Assembly: GCA_020061105.1 (NCBI GenBank)
Contig: JAGUYW010000015.1
Span: forward strand, 1 to 42,799
DNA length: 42,799 bases
Direction of reading: 5' to 3'
From: Anaerolineales bacterium
GTDB lineage: Bacteria; Chloroflexota; Anaerolineae; Anaerolineales; UBA4823
Position numbers and translations under genes: made by a program
Part shown: piece after piece, positions 24,438 to 32,084 of the stretch
Layout of the letters: every line of letters begins with the position of its first letter
Numbering within the stretch: the stretch's first letter is position 1
The notes under the pieces: generated by a model
The model's database searches: none
Seen by the model: the letters and a program-made list of their open reading frames with translations, nothing else
What the model was told of the DNA's origin: nothing

Positions 24438-25661
24438 TCAGGAGAGTAAGGCGACTTCGCGGATCACATTTTTGATCTGTCGCAAGTGCAACCGGTCGTG
24501 GCTGGCGATAATGCCCACCATTTCCACCAGGTGGGTGGGGCCAAAAATGGCGTGTCGAAATGGGCGTTGCCAATCGTCGGGCTTCAAAGATTCCAGGATA
24601 TCCAACAGTTTCATACGCGTCCGCATAAAAAGGTGCAGCGCCTGCGCGCCATCTTGCTGGATGTAGTTGCGCTGTTCCGCCCATGGATCCGTGTCTTGCC
24701 CGGGCAAAAAGGGGTAATCTTCCTCAATAACCTTGTGCAGGCGCGGCAGGTTAACTTCCTGCTCGACATCCCTGAAATGGCAGAGCAGCTCAGTAAAACA
24801 CCATTCGTCCGATTGGGGGCGCAAGCGCCATAAGCTGGTTGGCGTAGTCTGGGAAAGGCTTTGCAAAGCTGCTGGTGTGGCGCGCAAAATAGCTAAAATA
24901 GCCGCCGGCGTCAGGTAGTTGGGTTTTGAGTCGCTTTGTAGCCACTGATCCAGCCAGGGCAGGATGTCTTCCAGTTGCCCACTCTGGGCAGGCGCTTTCA
25001 AATTATCTAAACCGGGCAATTTTTGCGGGGAGTGTCCGCTCAACCAAAAAGTCGCCAGCCCAACCCGATTGGCTGAGGCGATGTCCAAATTGAAATCATC
25101 CCCCACCATCACCACCTGACCTTCAGGCCATCCCATCTGAGCCAGCATCTCAGTAAAATAGGCCGGATCCGGTTTGGCAAAATGGAAGCTTTCATAGCCG
25201 GGCACCAGTTCGAAGGGATATTTTTCAACCGGTAAGTTAGCCCATTCCAGGCGCTGAAGGATAGCTGTTTTGGGAAAAAGGGGATTGGTAGCAATCGCCA
25301 CTCTGTAGCCTCGTCGAAAGGCCTCTTCCACCAGTGCCACAGCGTGTGGGCGTGGACGGGTAAGCGAGCGCAGAGAAGGGAAAACCGTTTCGTAGAACTG
25401 GGCGGCGATCTGGTGAAAATGTTCCGCATCTACCGGTAATTTGGCAAAGAATTTTTCCTCAAACACATCTTTCAATGTGCAATCCGGTCGGCGGTTGACC
25501 GTCATATGCCGGGTACCCAATAGCAAAGCGTCGATAAACTGCTGAGGATCGACCTCGTTGGCAACATGGCGACCAAAAGCGCTCAGATAACCTGGCACAA
25601 AGGTATCCATATTGTTCTCTAACAGTGTGTCATCCAGATCCAACAGCAGTGTAATGCTCAC
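24438..25661 (-). CDS. HAD hydrolase fused to a DinB-like domain
   Basis: A two-domain protein of 407 residues. Residues 1 to about 235 form a HAD phosphatase-like domain: DLDDTLLEN (nucleophile and acid Asp), ATNP (motif II) and VGDDFNLDIASANRVGLATFW (motif IV). The remainder, from about 250, is a four-helix DinB/YfiT-like domain with the expected His positions (LLCHFRDVE; IASHDRLHLRQI), which normally bind a metal. The start is GTG 25661, with AGGAG seven bases upstream and a GTGA overlap with the preceding gene. I know no established function for this fusion. Each domain appears intact. Co-transcribed with the Cys-rich protein and probably efp. Confidence 0.82.
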   Translation of the reverse strand: MSITLLLDLDDTLLENNMDTFVPGYLSAFGRHVANEVDPQQFIDALLLGTRHMTVNRRPDCTLKDVFEEKFFAKLPVDAEHFHQIAAQFYETVFPSLRSLTRPRPHAVALVEEAFRRGYRVAIATNPLFPKTAILQRLEWANLPVEKYPFELVPGYESFHFAKPDPAYFTEMLAQMGWPEGQVVMVGDDFNLDIASANRVGLATFWLSGHSPQKLPGLDNLKAPAQSGQLEDILPWLDQWLQSDSKPNYLTPAAILAILRATPAALQSLSQTTPTSLWRLRPQSDEWCFTELLCHFRDVEQEVNLPRLHKVIEEDYPFLPGQDTDPWAEQRNYIQQDGAQALHLFMRTRMKLLDILESLKPDDWQRPFRHAIFGPTHLVEMVGIIASHDRLHLRQIKNVIREVALLS

Positions 25662-25993
25662 GATGAGTCTCCTAAGAAAATGGGCGGCAGTTGGTGACAC
25701 TCGCCGCAGCCAATGTGAGGGTCGAAATCGCGCCCTTTCGATCGCTCACAAGCCGTGCGAATCTCTACCTGGCGCTTAATAAACGGGAAAGGCCGCGTCA
25801 GGCGCGGTTCTAATACCATGTGCGGGCAGGCGTTTGCCATCAAGATCGCCGGAACCGGGCAAGTCTTGCAAAGCTCGGCAGACCACAATAAAGCCGGGCG
25901 CGCGCTCTGCAACAACCGGCATTCTTCTTGGTTGCGGCCGCGGTAATAATCCCCATAGAAATACCGGCATTCCTTACCGGCTGGCGTTTTCAT
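25658..25993 (-). CDS. Cysteine-rich conserved-looking small protein
   Basis: A 111-residue soluble protein starting MKTPAGKECRYFYGDYYRG. It has eight cysteines including ELCKTC, an NACPH segment and a final GCGEC motif, a pattern suggesting a zinc or iron-sulfur site. I do not recognise a named family with certainty. The reading frame continues upstream to 26110 into efp, but the protein-like part begins at ATG 25993, 34 bases after the efp stop. The stop overlaps the GTG of the HAD-DinB gene by four bases (GTGA), strong evidence that it is real and co-translated. Function unknown; possibly a partner of the HAD-DinB protein. Confidence 0.75.
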   Translation of the reverse strand: MKTPAGKECRYFYGDYYRGRNQEECRLLQSARPALLWSAELCKTCPVPAILMANACPHMVLEPRLTRPFPFIKRQVEIRTACERSKGRDFDPHIGCGECHQLPPIFLGDSS

Positions 25994-26027
25994 CGTTAGA
26001 TTCAGGAAATCCGTTGCCCGAGTCGCA

Positions 26028-26585
26028 TTAAACTCGAGTGATGTAACTACCATCAGTGGTATTGACGCGGATGACATCCCCAACCGCGACAAAACCAGGC
26101 ACCTGCACATGCAAACCGGTTTCGGTAGTTACCCGCTTGGTGACCCCAGTAGCTGTATCGCCGCGCACCGACGCCATTGCCTCAGTAACTTTTAGATCCA
26201 CGGTAAGAGGCAGTTCGATATCCAACGCCTCACCTTCGTAGAAGGTCAGTTTACATTCCATACCTTCGAGCAACATTTGCGACTGATCGCCAACCAGGCT
26301 TTCGGAAATCGCCGGCTGCTCGTAAGTATCCATATCCATAAAATAGTAAAACTGGCCATCGAAGTATAAAAACTGAACGGTGTGGTAATCGAGCCGCACA
26401 TCCTGCACCCGATCGCCCGACGTAAAGGTCATATCGAGATTGGTGCCAGAACGTAAATTCTTGGCCCTAATGCGAATGGTGGCATTACCGCGTCCAGGTT
26501 TGTGATGCGAATATTCCAGCACCCGGTACAGGTTTTTATCCATTTCAAAGGTTACGCCTTTGCGTAAGTTATTAACGTCGATCAT
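26028..26585 (-). CDS. efp: Translation elongation factor P
   Basis: EF-P, 185 residues, which rescues ribosomes stalled at polyproline. The three beta-barrel domains are present: an N-terminal KOW-like domain with the HHKPGRGNA loop, a central OB domain (YLYF-like FLYFDGQFYYFMD) and a C-terminal OB domain ending in the VPGFVAVGDVIRVNT signature. The loop-tip residue is Arg32, not Lys, so lysylation by EpmA is not expected. ATG 26585 follows GAGG by five bases; the frame extends six residues further without support. It heads a minus-strand unit with the Cys-rich and HAD-DinB genes. Confidence 0.95.
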   Translation of the reverse strand: MIDVNNLRKGVTFEMDKNLYRVLEYSHHKPGRGNATIRIRAKNLRSGTNLDMTFTSGDRVQDVRLDYHTVQFLYFDGQFYYFMDMDTYEQPAISESLVGDQSQMLLEGMECKLTFYEGEALDIELPLTVDLKVTEAMASVRGDTATGVTKRVTTETGLHVQVPGFVAVGDVIRVNTTDGSYITRV

Positions 26586-26676
26586 ACTTTCCTCACTAAA
26601 CAATTTTATTGGATTATTTATAATGGAATCTCATCCATCACGATCTTTCAGGCAGCTTCCTGTGAATAACTTTGAG

Positions 26677-26705
26677 ATTATAGCCTGTTGACAAAGGCGT
26701 GACAA
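26677..26705 (-). promoter_or_regulatory. Promoter of efp
   Basis: On the minus strand TTGTCA (26700-26705), a 17-base spacer and perfect TATAAT (26677-26682). Start near 26670; the leader of about 85 bases ends at ATG 26585. Confidence 0.7.
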
Positions 26706-26715
26706 GGGCTAAGTG

Positions 26716-26724
26716 TGGTAAACT
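26716..26724 (+). promoter_or_regulatory. Extended -10 upstream of the receiver gene
   Basis: TGG followed by TAAACT (26719-26724). Start near 26731, about 26 bases before ATG 26757. The same TGG-TAAACT string occurs before the M55 peptidase gene at 42189-42197. No good -35. Confidence 0.35.
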
Positions 26725-26756
26725 TAATTGATATTCAGTCTCAGGAGAAGGACACA

Positions 26757-27143
26757 ATGAGCCGAGAAATGCCGCGGGTGGTTTATATCGAAGATGAACC
26801 TGAAATGATCGATTTGGTTAAGATCATTCTCTCTCGCAAGCACTACGAAGTAATTGGAGCTTCGGGCGGCCGGGAAGGGTTAGACACCGTCCGGCGTGTT
26901 TCTCCGGATATCATATTATTGGATTTAATGATGCCCGATATAGATGGTTGGGAAGTTTACCAACAGCTAAAAGCTGATGAGGCTACCCGAGCAATCCCGG
27001 TAATTGTGGTCACGGCAAAGGCTCAGAATATCGACAAAGTCCTGGGGTTGCATATTGCCAAAGTGGACGACTACATCGCCAAGCCATTCACACCGAAAGA
27101 ATTGTTGGATAGCCTGGAAAAAATTCTAGAGAAGCAAGCATAG
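26757..27143 (+). CDS. Single-domain response regulator
   Basis: A stand-alone receiver domain of 128 residues: YIEDEPE acidic pair, phospho-acceptor in LLDLMMPDIDGW, VVTA switch Thr and AKPF Lys. No output domain. The start ATG 26757 follows AGGAGAAGG by five bases; the frame runs 14 residues further upstream but that part is non-coding in look. It is the first gene of a unit with DUF192 and the LysM/M23 protein and diverges from efp. The partner kinase is not adjacent. Confidence 0.92.
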   Translation: MSREMPRVVYIEDEPEMIDLVKIILSRKHYEVIGASGGREGLDTVRRVSPDIILLDLMMPDIDGWEVYQQLKADEATRAIPVIVVTAKAQNIDKVLGLHIAKVDDYIAKPFTPKELLDSLEKILEKQA

Positions 27144-27148
27144 AGCCA

Positions 27149-27523
27149 ATGCAGCAAGTTGTAATCGAAAACCTGACCAGTGCCCTAACTACCCCTATTA
27201 CCGCCCATTATTGTGTTTCTTTCCTCTGCCAACTGCGAGGCTTAACTTTTCGGCGCAGTTGGCCTGTTGAGCGGGGGTTGTTGTTGGTGCAAAGCCGCGA
27301 TAGCCGGTTGGATGCCGCCATTCATATGATGTTTGTGTGGATCGATCTGGCTGTTGTCTGGATCAACTCAGAATACCAGGTTGTCGATGTCAAGCTGGCG
27401 CGCCGCTGGCGCCCAGCATATGTCCCCCAACGCCCGGCGCGTTATATTCTGGAATTAGCAGCGGAGCGCTTCCAGGATTTCCAGATCGGTGACCAGATCA
27501 GGCTTGAAAATGCGCCAGATTAA
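27149..27523 (+). CDS. DUF192 family protein
   Basis: A 124-residue DUF192 protein. The family core is visible: RLDAAIHMMFVWIDLAVVWI, then VVDVKLARRWRP, YVPQRPARYILEL and a final IGDQIRL. Family members are small beta-barrel-like proteins of unknown biochemical role, often exported in other lineages; here no signal peptide is seen, so it probably acts in the cytoplasm. It starts five bases after the receiver gene and its last codons overlap the start of the LysM/M23 gene, so all three are co-expressed. Confidence 0.83.
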   Translation: MQQVVIENLTSALTTPITAHYCVSFLCQLRGLTFRRSWPVERGLLLVQSRDSRLDAAIHMMFVWIDLAVVWINSEYQVVDVKLARRWRPAYVPQRPARYILELAAERFQDFQIGDQIRLENAPD

Positions 27524-28940
27524 GCAGATCGTTCTGGCTTTGCTGCTGGTGATATTGATCAGCACACCAGCCTATTGGGGGCATGCCCAACAGGCCGAAA
27601 TCGACGGGCCGATCTACATCGTGCAAACCGGCGATACGCTGTGGGGCATTGCGGTGCGTTTTCGCGTCTCAGTAGACGACCTGGCACGCGCCAACAACAT
27701 CTCCGACCCCGGCCAGCTTCGGCTGGGCGCTCGCCTGGTAATTCCAGGCCTGGATGGCATTCAAGGCTTATTAACGACCAGCAGCGTGGCCTATGGCGAT
27801 ACCCTGCGCAGCCTGAGCCGCCGCTATCAAATGCCTGCCGAAATGCTGGCGCGTTTGAACCATCTCACCAGCCCAGACGAATTCTACGCTGGCAACACAT
27901 TGGTGCTTCTGGAACAAGAACAACCCATCCACACTCGCCGCATGATGCTCGCCCCAGGTCAATCTTTGCTTGAACTGGCAATTATCGAAGGCGGTAACCC
28001 CTGGAGCCTGATCCATGACAACTCCCTGGCTGGTTCATGGGCAGCCATGGCAGGTGAGGTTTTACATACTACCACCACTGAAAGTTCTCCAGACCTGCCG
28101 CCCGGCCCGAGCGCTGCGCCAGGTTTGATTGAAGAAATTCGATTGGCGCCTACTTTCCTGGTGCAAGGCAAAAGCGCTGTCTTACGCATCATCGCCCCTC
28201 CAGGGCTGTCCTTGACCGGCACTCTTGACCAACGCCCCTTGAATTTCTTCCCCGATCCAGATGGCGGCTACACCAGCTTGCAAGGCGTGCACGCCATGGT
28301 TGAACCGGGCGCTTACCAGCTCTCGATCCAGGTCACCCTGCCGCCAGAACCGCCTCACAACGGCGCACCATACGCCTTTTCACAAACGGTAATTGTGCGC
28401 AGCGGGAATTACCCCTTCGACCCGGTATTAATCGTCAAACCAGAGACCATCGACCCGCAAGTCACCGGGCCAGAAGAAACCCAATGGTTTGAGTTAGCCA
28501 CTCCCGTAACGCCAGAGAAACTGTGGCAAGGAATATTTCAGAGCCCGATTGGCCCCCCATTCAACGATTGCTACCCTTCCAAGTTTGGAAACCGGCGTTC
28601 GTATAACGGCAGCGCCTACTCTTTCTTTCACACCGGTTTAGATTTCTGCGGGGGCGTCGGCGTTGATATCCTGGCGCCTGCGGAAGGCGTTGTGGTATTT
28701 GCCGGCGCGCTTACAGTGCGTGGTAACGCCACCATGATCAACCATGGCTGGGGCGTCTATACCGGCTATATGCACCAATCTGAAATCCTGGTAAAAACAG
28801 GCGATAAAGTTCAAGCTGGGCAATTGATCGGCAAAGTCGGTGAGACAGGCCGGATCACCGGCCCTCACCTGCACTGGGAGTTATTCGTTGGCGGCATCCA
28901 GGTAGATCCCCTGGATTGGCTGACGCAGATCTTTCCTTAG
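27510..28940 (+). CDS. LysM-domain M23 metallopeptidase, exported
   Basis: A 476-residue cell-wall peptidase. A signal peptide (about 1-29, hydrophobic core VLALLLVILIS, cut near HAQ) precedes two LysM domains (about 37-80 and 88-133, the first with YIVQTGDTLWGIA) that bind glycan. A linker and beta-sandwich region follow. The C-terminal M23 domain has HTGLDF (HxxxD) and HLHWE (HxH), the complete zinc site, so it should be an active endopeptidase. ATG 27510 overlaps the DUF192 stop; a GTG at 27489 is an alternative. Role: peptidoglycan crosslink cleavage during growth. Confidence 0.92.
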   Translation: MRQIKQIVLALLLVILISTPAYWGHAQQAEIDGPIYIVQTGDTLWGIAVRFRVSVDDLARANNISDPGQLRLGARLVIPGLDGIQGLLTTSSVAYGDTLRSLSRRYQMPAEMLARLNHLTSPDEFYAGNTLVLLEQEQPIHTRRMMLAPGQSLLELAIIEGGNPWSLIHDNSLAGSWAAMAGEVLHTTTTESSPDLPPGPSAAPGLIEEIRLAPTFLVQGKSAVLRIIAPPGLSLTGTLDQRPLNFFPDPDGGYTSLQGVHAMVEPGAYQLSIQVTLPPEPPHNGAPYAFSQTVIVRSGNYPFDPVLIVKPETIDPQVTGPEETQWFELATPVTPEKLWQGIFQSPIGPPFNDCYPSKFGNRRSYNGSAYSFFHTGLDFCGGVGVDILAPAEGVVVFAGALTVRGNATMINHGWGVYTGYMHQSEILVKTGDKVQAGQLIGKVGETGRITGPHLHWELFVGGIQVDPLDWLTQIFP

Positions 28941-28959
28941 CCAGATGCAGCCGGTGCAT

Positions 28960-29280
28960 TCAACCATCATTTTCGCCCGGTTCTTCTGGAGTCAAATCAT
29001 CTGCTTCTGTTTCGGTCAAGTCAAAATCGTTGTCATAATACGCTTGCAAAACCTTGCGTGCATATTCGACCTGGCCATCCGGCACCAGCACCTGATTCGT
29101 TCCCAATGGGCCTACCACAAAACCATGCACCCGACCGACGCCTTCCATGGCAATCCTTACCGTCAATCCCTGGGATGTCAAAAAACCGCGGATGATTTCC
29201 GCCTGAAGCGCCCCCGCCACTTCATCAACAACCACCCACTGGTGGCTGATAGGTTCAAGTTCATTCAATTCACTATTCAT
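28960..29280 (-). CDS. DUF2007-like small protein
   Basis: A 106-residue acidic protein. The core ALQAEIIRGFLTSQGLTVRI followed by a VLVPDGQVEYARKVL helix resembles the DUF2007 putative signal-transducing fold (ferredoxin-like), found in many bacteria with no set function. The tail is an Asp/Glu-rich segment (about 88-106), probably disordered. GGAG lies about ten bases before the ATG. It converges with the M23 gene and diverges from the 29571 gene. Family assignment is by pattern and moderate. Confidence 0.7.
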   Translation of the reverse strand: MNSELNELEPISHQWVVVDEVAGALQAEIIRGFLTSQGLTVRIAMEGVGRVHGFVVGPLGTNQVLVPDGQVEYARKVLQAYYDNDFDLTETEADDLTPEEPGENDG

Positions 29281-29336
29281 CGGATGGTTGCTCCCTGGAA
29301 AATCATTTGCTGTAAAGACAACCTGAAAAAATATAT

Positions 29337-29367
29337 TTTACAACCTGTCCTTAACATAGAGTATAAT
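29337..29367 (+). promoter_or_regulatory. Promoter with long leader for the 29571 gene
   Basis: TTTACA (29337-29342), a 19-base spacer and perfect TATAAT (29362-29367). Start near 29374 would leave a leader of about 197 bases. The 29281-29570 interval has no gene; it also holds an ACAACCTG direct repeat (29318, 29340) and a weak ACAACGA/TCGTTGT inverted repeat (29449-29485). A second -10-like TATAGC near 29511 may give a shorter leader. Confidence 0.4.
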
Positions 29368-29570
29368 AGTACTAGCTTAAAAGGCGCAGATTTACGAAAT
29401 GATGGCAGGCGCCAATACAGATTACCACTTCAGCAAGCAAGCAACTGCACAACGAACTCGCTCAAGAACACAGCAAGGTCGTTGTTTTGTCGCGCTGATT
29501 CAATATTATTATAGCCGATTGAAGAAGAAAAAGGTCTTTTTGACGCCGAACTAACGCTGTTGAGGATTTT

Positions 29571-31157
29571 ATGGTCATAGCAAAAACATTTATGGACGAA
29601 GAATATTGGGAAAGCTTCGCCCTCACAGAAGAGGATATTGAGTTTCTCTATAACCACTTGCTGGAATTAGAAACCCCGCTGACTTCGAAGGAAATGGTTG
29701 AAGCGCTGGTTGCCGAACGGATTCGCAACCACAAACAGGCCCTGGAAAAACAGCGCACATCGGGCGGAGATATCTACCAGCCTAAAGAGAATTTTTCCCT
29801 GAATCAGGAGTTGATCTTCCCACAATTAGATTGGAAGCATGGGAAAGTGGTCAACATTCGCCCTGGGCTGAACCCAGAAATAGCGGCCTTCAAAGTAATC
29901 GAAGTCCAGTTTGAAGAAGGCGCCCATAAAGAATTTGCCGCCGAGTTGGAAGATCACCTCCTCAACCAACCCATCCAGATTACTGACGACCAATCCTCGA
30001 TCGATGCTGCAATCGTTATTGAAGATTACTATGAAGACCTGGTCGCTACTCTGGAAGATGAACTGGAAACTAATCCGGGTTTTGTGCGGATCGCGGGACG
30101 CTGGTTCCCACGCTCCTTGCTTGTTGACATCAACGTAGGGCATCTGAACCTGGTAGAAGCCGTGCTCGATATGGCAGCCGGCGGGCCGATCTCTACCGAA
30201 GAACTACTTAAGCAAATCGAATTTCCGACCGATGTCAACACAAAGTTAGTGGAATTCTCGATGGATTTAGCGCTGGACGAAGATCAGCGCTTTGATGAAG
30301 TAGGACCTGCGGGAGATGTCTTATGGTTTCTCAAGCGGCTGGAGCCAGCCGAGGTGCTGGCGCCGCCAGTCTTTCTGCGTTACGCCGGAATGGAGACCGA
30401 TCGCTCCGTATTAACCAAAGAGATGCTGGCGTTGGAAAGCGAATTAGACGATGAACTTTCGCCGCTTTCCAGTAAGCACCTGAATCTATCAGATGATATC
30501 GATATCCGCCTGATCTTCCCTCACTGGCGTTCGGGCACCTTGCCTTTAGGCAGGCGAGTACGCCATCTCTTTCCAACCGCTTACGAAGCGCCCCGCATTC
30601 GTTTCATGTTGGTAGACGGCGAAAGCGGCGCAAAATTCCCGGGTTGGGTCGTGCGCGAAAAACGCTATGTATATGGGCTGGAGGATTGGTATTCGCAACA
30701 CGGTGTCATGCCAGGCAGCGTCATCCGGGTCCAGAAAGGCACGCAACCCGGCGAAGTAATCGTTCACACCGACAGCCGCCGCCCCAGCCGAGAATGGGTG
30801 CGCACGGTGTTGATCGGATCGGACGGCGGCGTGGTATTCGCGATGCTCAAACAAGTCGTGTCGACGCCCTTCGATGATCGCATGACCATCGCCATCCCTG
30901 ACAAGGAAGCCGTTGACCAGCTTTGGAATCATCACGCTCGAGAAGGCGCCGTCTTCGAACGGCTGGTGACCAACACGGTTCGTGAGTTGGCTAAGCTCAA
31001 TCCACAGAGCCATGTACACGCCAGCGAATTGTATGCAGCCATCAATATTTTACAGCGCTGCCCCCCCGGGCCAATTCTCAGTTTATTGGCCTCAAAATCG
31101 GCCTTCAATCACGTGGGAGATTTACACTTCCGGTTGAGCAGCGTGGATTATGATTAA
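29571..31157 (+). CDS. Unrecognised protein with possible winged-helix modules
   Basis: A soluble, acidic 528-residue protein that I do not recognise. Three segments look like winged-helix or HARE-type modules: about 15-55 (LTEEDIEFLYNHLLELETPL), about 205-235 (VEAVLDMAAGGPISTEELL) and about 465-520 (RELAKLNPQSHVHASELYAAI). The middle third (about 90-200, 310-450) is mixed alpha/beta, with a DWKHGKVVNIRPG segment. No membrane helix, no signal peptide, no catalytic motif. GAGG is five bases before the ATG. It is followed after 42 bases by a 138-residue gene with a similar C-terminal helix pattern. DNA or protein binding is an inference. Confidence 0.8.
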   Translation: MVIAKTFMDEEYWESFALTEEDIEFLYNHLLELETPLTSKEMVEALVAERIRNHKQALEKQRTSGGDIYQPKENFSLNQELIFPQLDWKHGKVVNIRPGLNPEIAAFKVIEVQFEEGAHKEFAAELEDHLLNQPIQITDDQSSIDAAIVIEDYYEDLVATLEDELETNPGFVRIAGRWFPRSLLVDINVGHLNLVEAVLDMAAGGPISTEELLKQIEFPTDVNTKLVEFSMDLALDEDQRFDEVGPAGDVLWFLKRLEPAEVLAPPVFLRYAGMETDRSVLTKEMLALESELDDELSPLSSKHLNLSDDIDIRLIFPHWRSGTLPLGRRVRHLFPTAYEAPRIRFMLVDGESGAKFPGWVVREKRYVYGLEDWYSQHGVMPGSVIRVQKGTQPGEVIVHTDSRRPSREWVRTVLIGSDGGVVFAMLKQVVSTPFDDRMTIAIPDKEAVDQLWNHHAREGAVFERLVTNTVRELAKLNPQSHVHASELYAAINILQRCPPGPILSLLASKSAFNHVGDLHFRLSSVDYD

Positions 31158-31199
31158 TGATTTGATGATTCAGGAGGGGTCTAACGACCGAAGCAGCGG

Positions 31200-31616
31200 A
31201 TGAGTCTGGTCAAACCTACCTTACAAACACCCTATCACATCGATTTCGACTGGTGGCGTCAAAATGACCGAGACTGGCGCGTCTACTTGCGTAATTTTCT
31301 ATGCCCAGAACACCAACGCGCCTTTGCGAACCTGGACTTCACAGAAAAGGTGGATTGGATCGATCCCAAAACGGCTGAAGTGCAACAGGTGGACGGCTTA
31401 CAAAACATTTTGATCACCCATTGCGCCCGCCAGGAGGTTTTCACTGCCCAACAATCCACCCTGGTGGACTCGGTATTTCGCATCTTCCTTTCAAACGGCA
31501 ATACCCCACTGAGTTCGGAAGAGTTGGCGGCCCAACTTAATCGCGATTCGATGACCATTTTAAGAACACTATCTGGCAAACGGATCTATAAAGGTCTGCG
31601 CCCGTGCCTGGATTAG
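31200..31616 (+). CDS. Unrecognised 138-residue protein, partner of the 29571 gene
   Basis: A soluble protein starting MSLVKPTLQTPYHIDFDWW. Its last 50 residues (VDSVFRIFLSNGNTPLSSEELAAQLNRDS) resemble the helix-turn-helix-like segments of the upstream protein, with the same PLSSEEL/PISTEEL turn, so the two may be related or interact. Central CPEHQ and THCARQEV segments give three Cys and some His but no clear metal site. AGGAGGGG is present but 22 bases before the ATG, with a GGTC-TAAC-GACC stem between; no nearer start codon is possible because an in-frame TAA lies at 31182. Function unknown. Confidence 0.75.
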   Translation: MSLVKPTLQTPYHIDFDWWRQNDRDWRVYLRNFLCPEHQRAFANLDFTEKVDWIDPKTAEVQQVDGLQNILITHCARQEVFTAQQSTLVDSVFRIFLSNGNTPLSSEELAAQLNRDSMTILRTLSGKRIYKGLRPCLD

Positions 31617-31625
31617 TTCGCTTAT

Positions 31626-31698
31626 GCCCCCGTAGCTCAATGGACAGAGCAGTAGCCTTCTAAGCTATTGGTTGTGGGTTCGAGTCCCGCCGGGGGCG
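31626..31698 (+). tRNA. tRNA-Arg (UCU anticodon)
   Basis: A 73-base tRNA. Acceptor stem GCCCCCG pairs with CGGGGGC (31691-31697); the discriminator is G and CCA is not encoded. The anticodon stem GTAGC/GCTAT holds a seven-base loop CTTCTAA with anticodon TCT at 31659-31661, which reads AGA (and AGG). The T arm contains GGTTCGAGTCC. It lies between two plus-strand genes and is probably cut from their transcript. Confidence 0.95.
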
Positions 31699-31727
31699 CC
31701 TACCTGGGTTGGAGAGAAGAAACAAAA

Positions 31728-32054
31728 ATGATGCGCCCATACACCTGGAGACCAGCTACCGATGTTTACGAGACCGATGAAGCGGTCATTGTGCGCGTTG
31801 AAGTGGCCGGAATGCGCGAAAGTGATTTTAGTCTGCAAATCAAAGGCCGGCATTTCGTCATTCAGGGTATTCGCTCCGATATTCAGGAGCGGCGCGCTTA
31901 CCACCAGATGGAAATCCGCTTTGGGGAGTTCGAAATCGAATTAGAACTGCCACACTCTATTGACGCAACCAGAATCGAAGCCTTGTACGAAAATGGCTTC
32001 TTACGTGTAACATTGCCCAAAGCTACGCCACGCCAGATATCGATCACATCATGA
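31728..32054 (+). CDS. Small heat-shock protein (Hsp20/alpha-crystallin)
   Basis: A 108-residue holdase chaperone. The alpha-crystallin domain fills almost the whole protein: YETDEAVIVRVEVAGM at the start, FEIELELPHSID in the middle, YENGFLRVTLPK at the end. The QISITS tail carries the I-x-I oligomerisation motif. The usual N-terminal arm is reduced to about ten residues, so large oligomers are doubtful. Two ATGs are adjacent (31728, 31731). The open frame upstream runs through the tRNA and is not coding. Located directly before lon, a fitting heat-shock pair. Confidence 0.9.
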   Translation: MMRPYTWRPATDVYETDEAVIVRVEVAGMRESDFSLQIKGRHFVIQGIRSDIQERRAYHQMEIRFGEFEIELELPHSIDATRIEALYENGFLRVTLPKATPRQISITS

Positions 32055-32084
32055 AACATCCACTCTTTCTCTTAAGGCTCAAAA

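Noticed and set aside
28945-29514. Plus-strand 189-residue frame
   Set aside because: Antisense to the DUF2007-like gene and through its promoter region; translation has no coherent domain.
31626-31698. tRNA-Arg as an integration (att) site
   Set aside because: No integrase, no direct repeat of the tRNA 3' end and no foreign-looking genes next to it.
31668-31727. N-terminal extension of the sHSP through the tRNA
   Set aside because: The frame would translate the 3' half of tRNA-Arg; the alpha-crystallin domain begins at 31728-31731.
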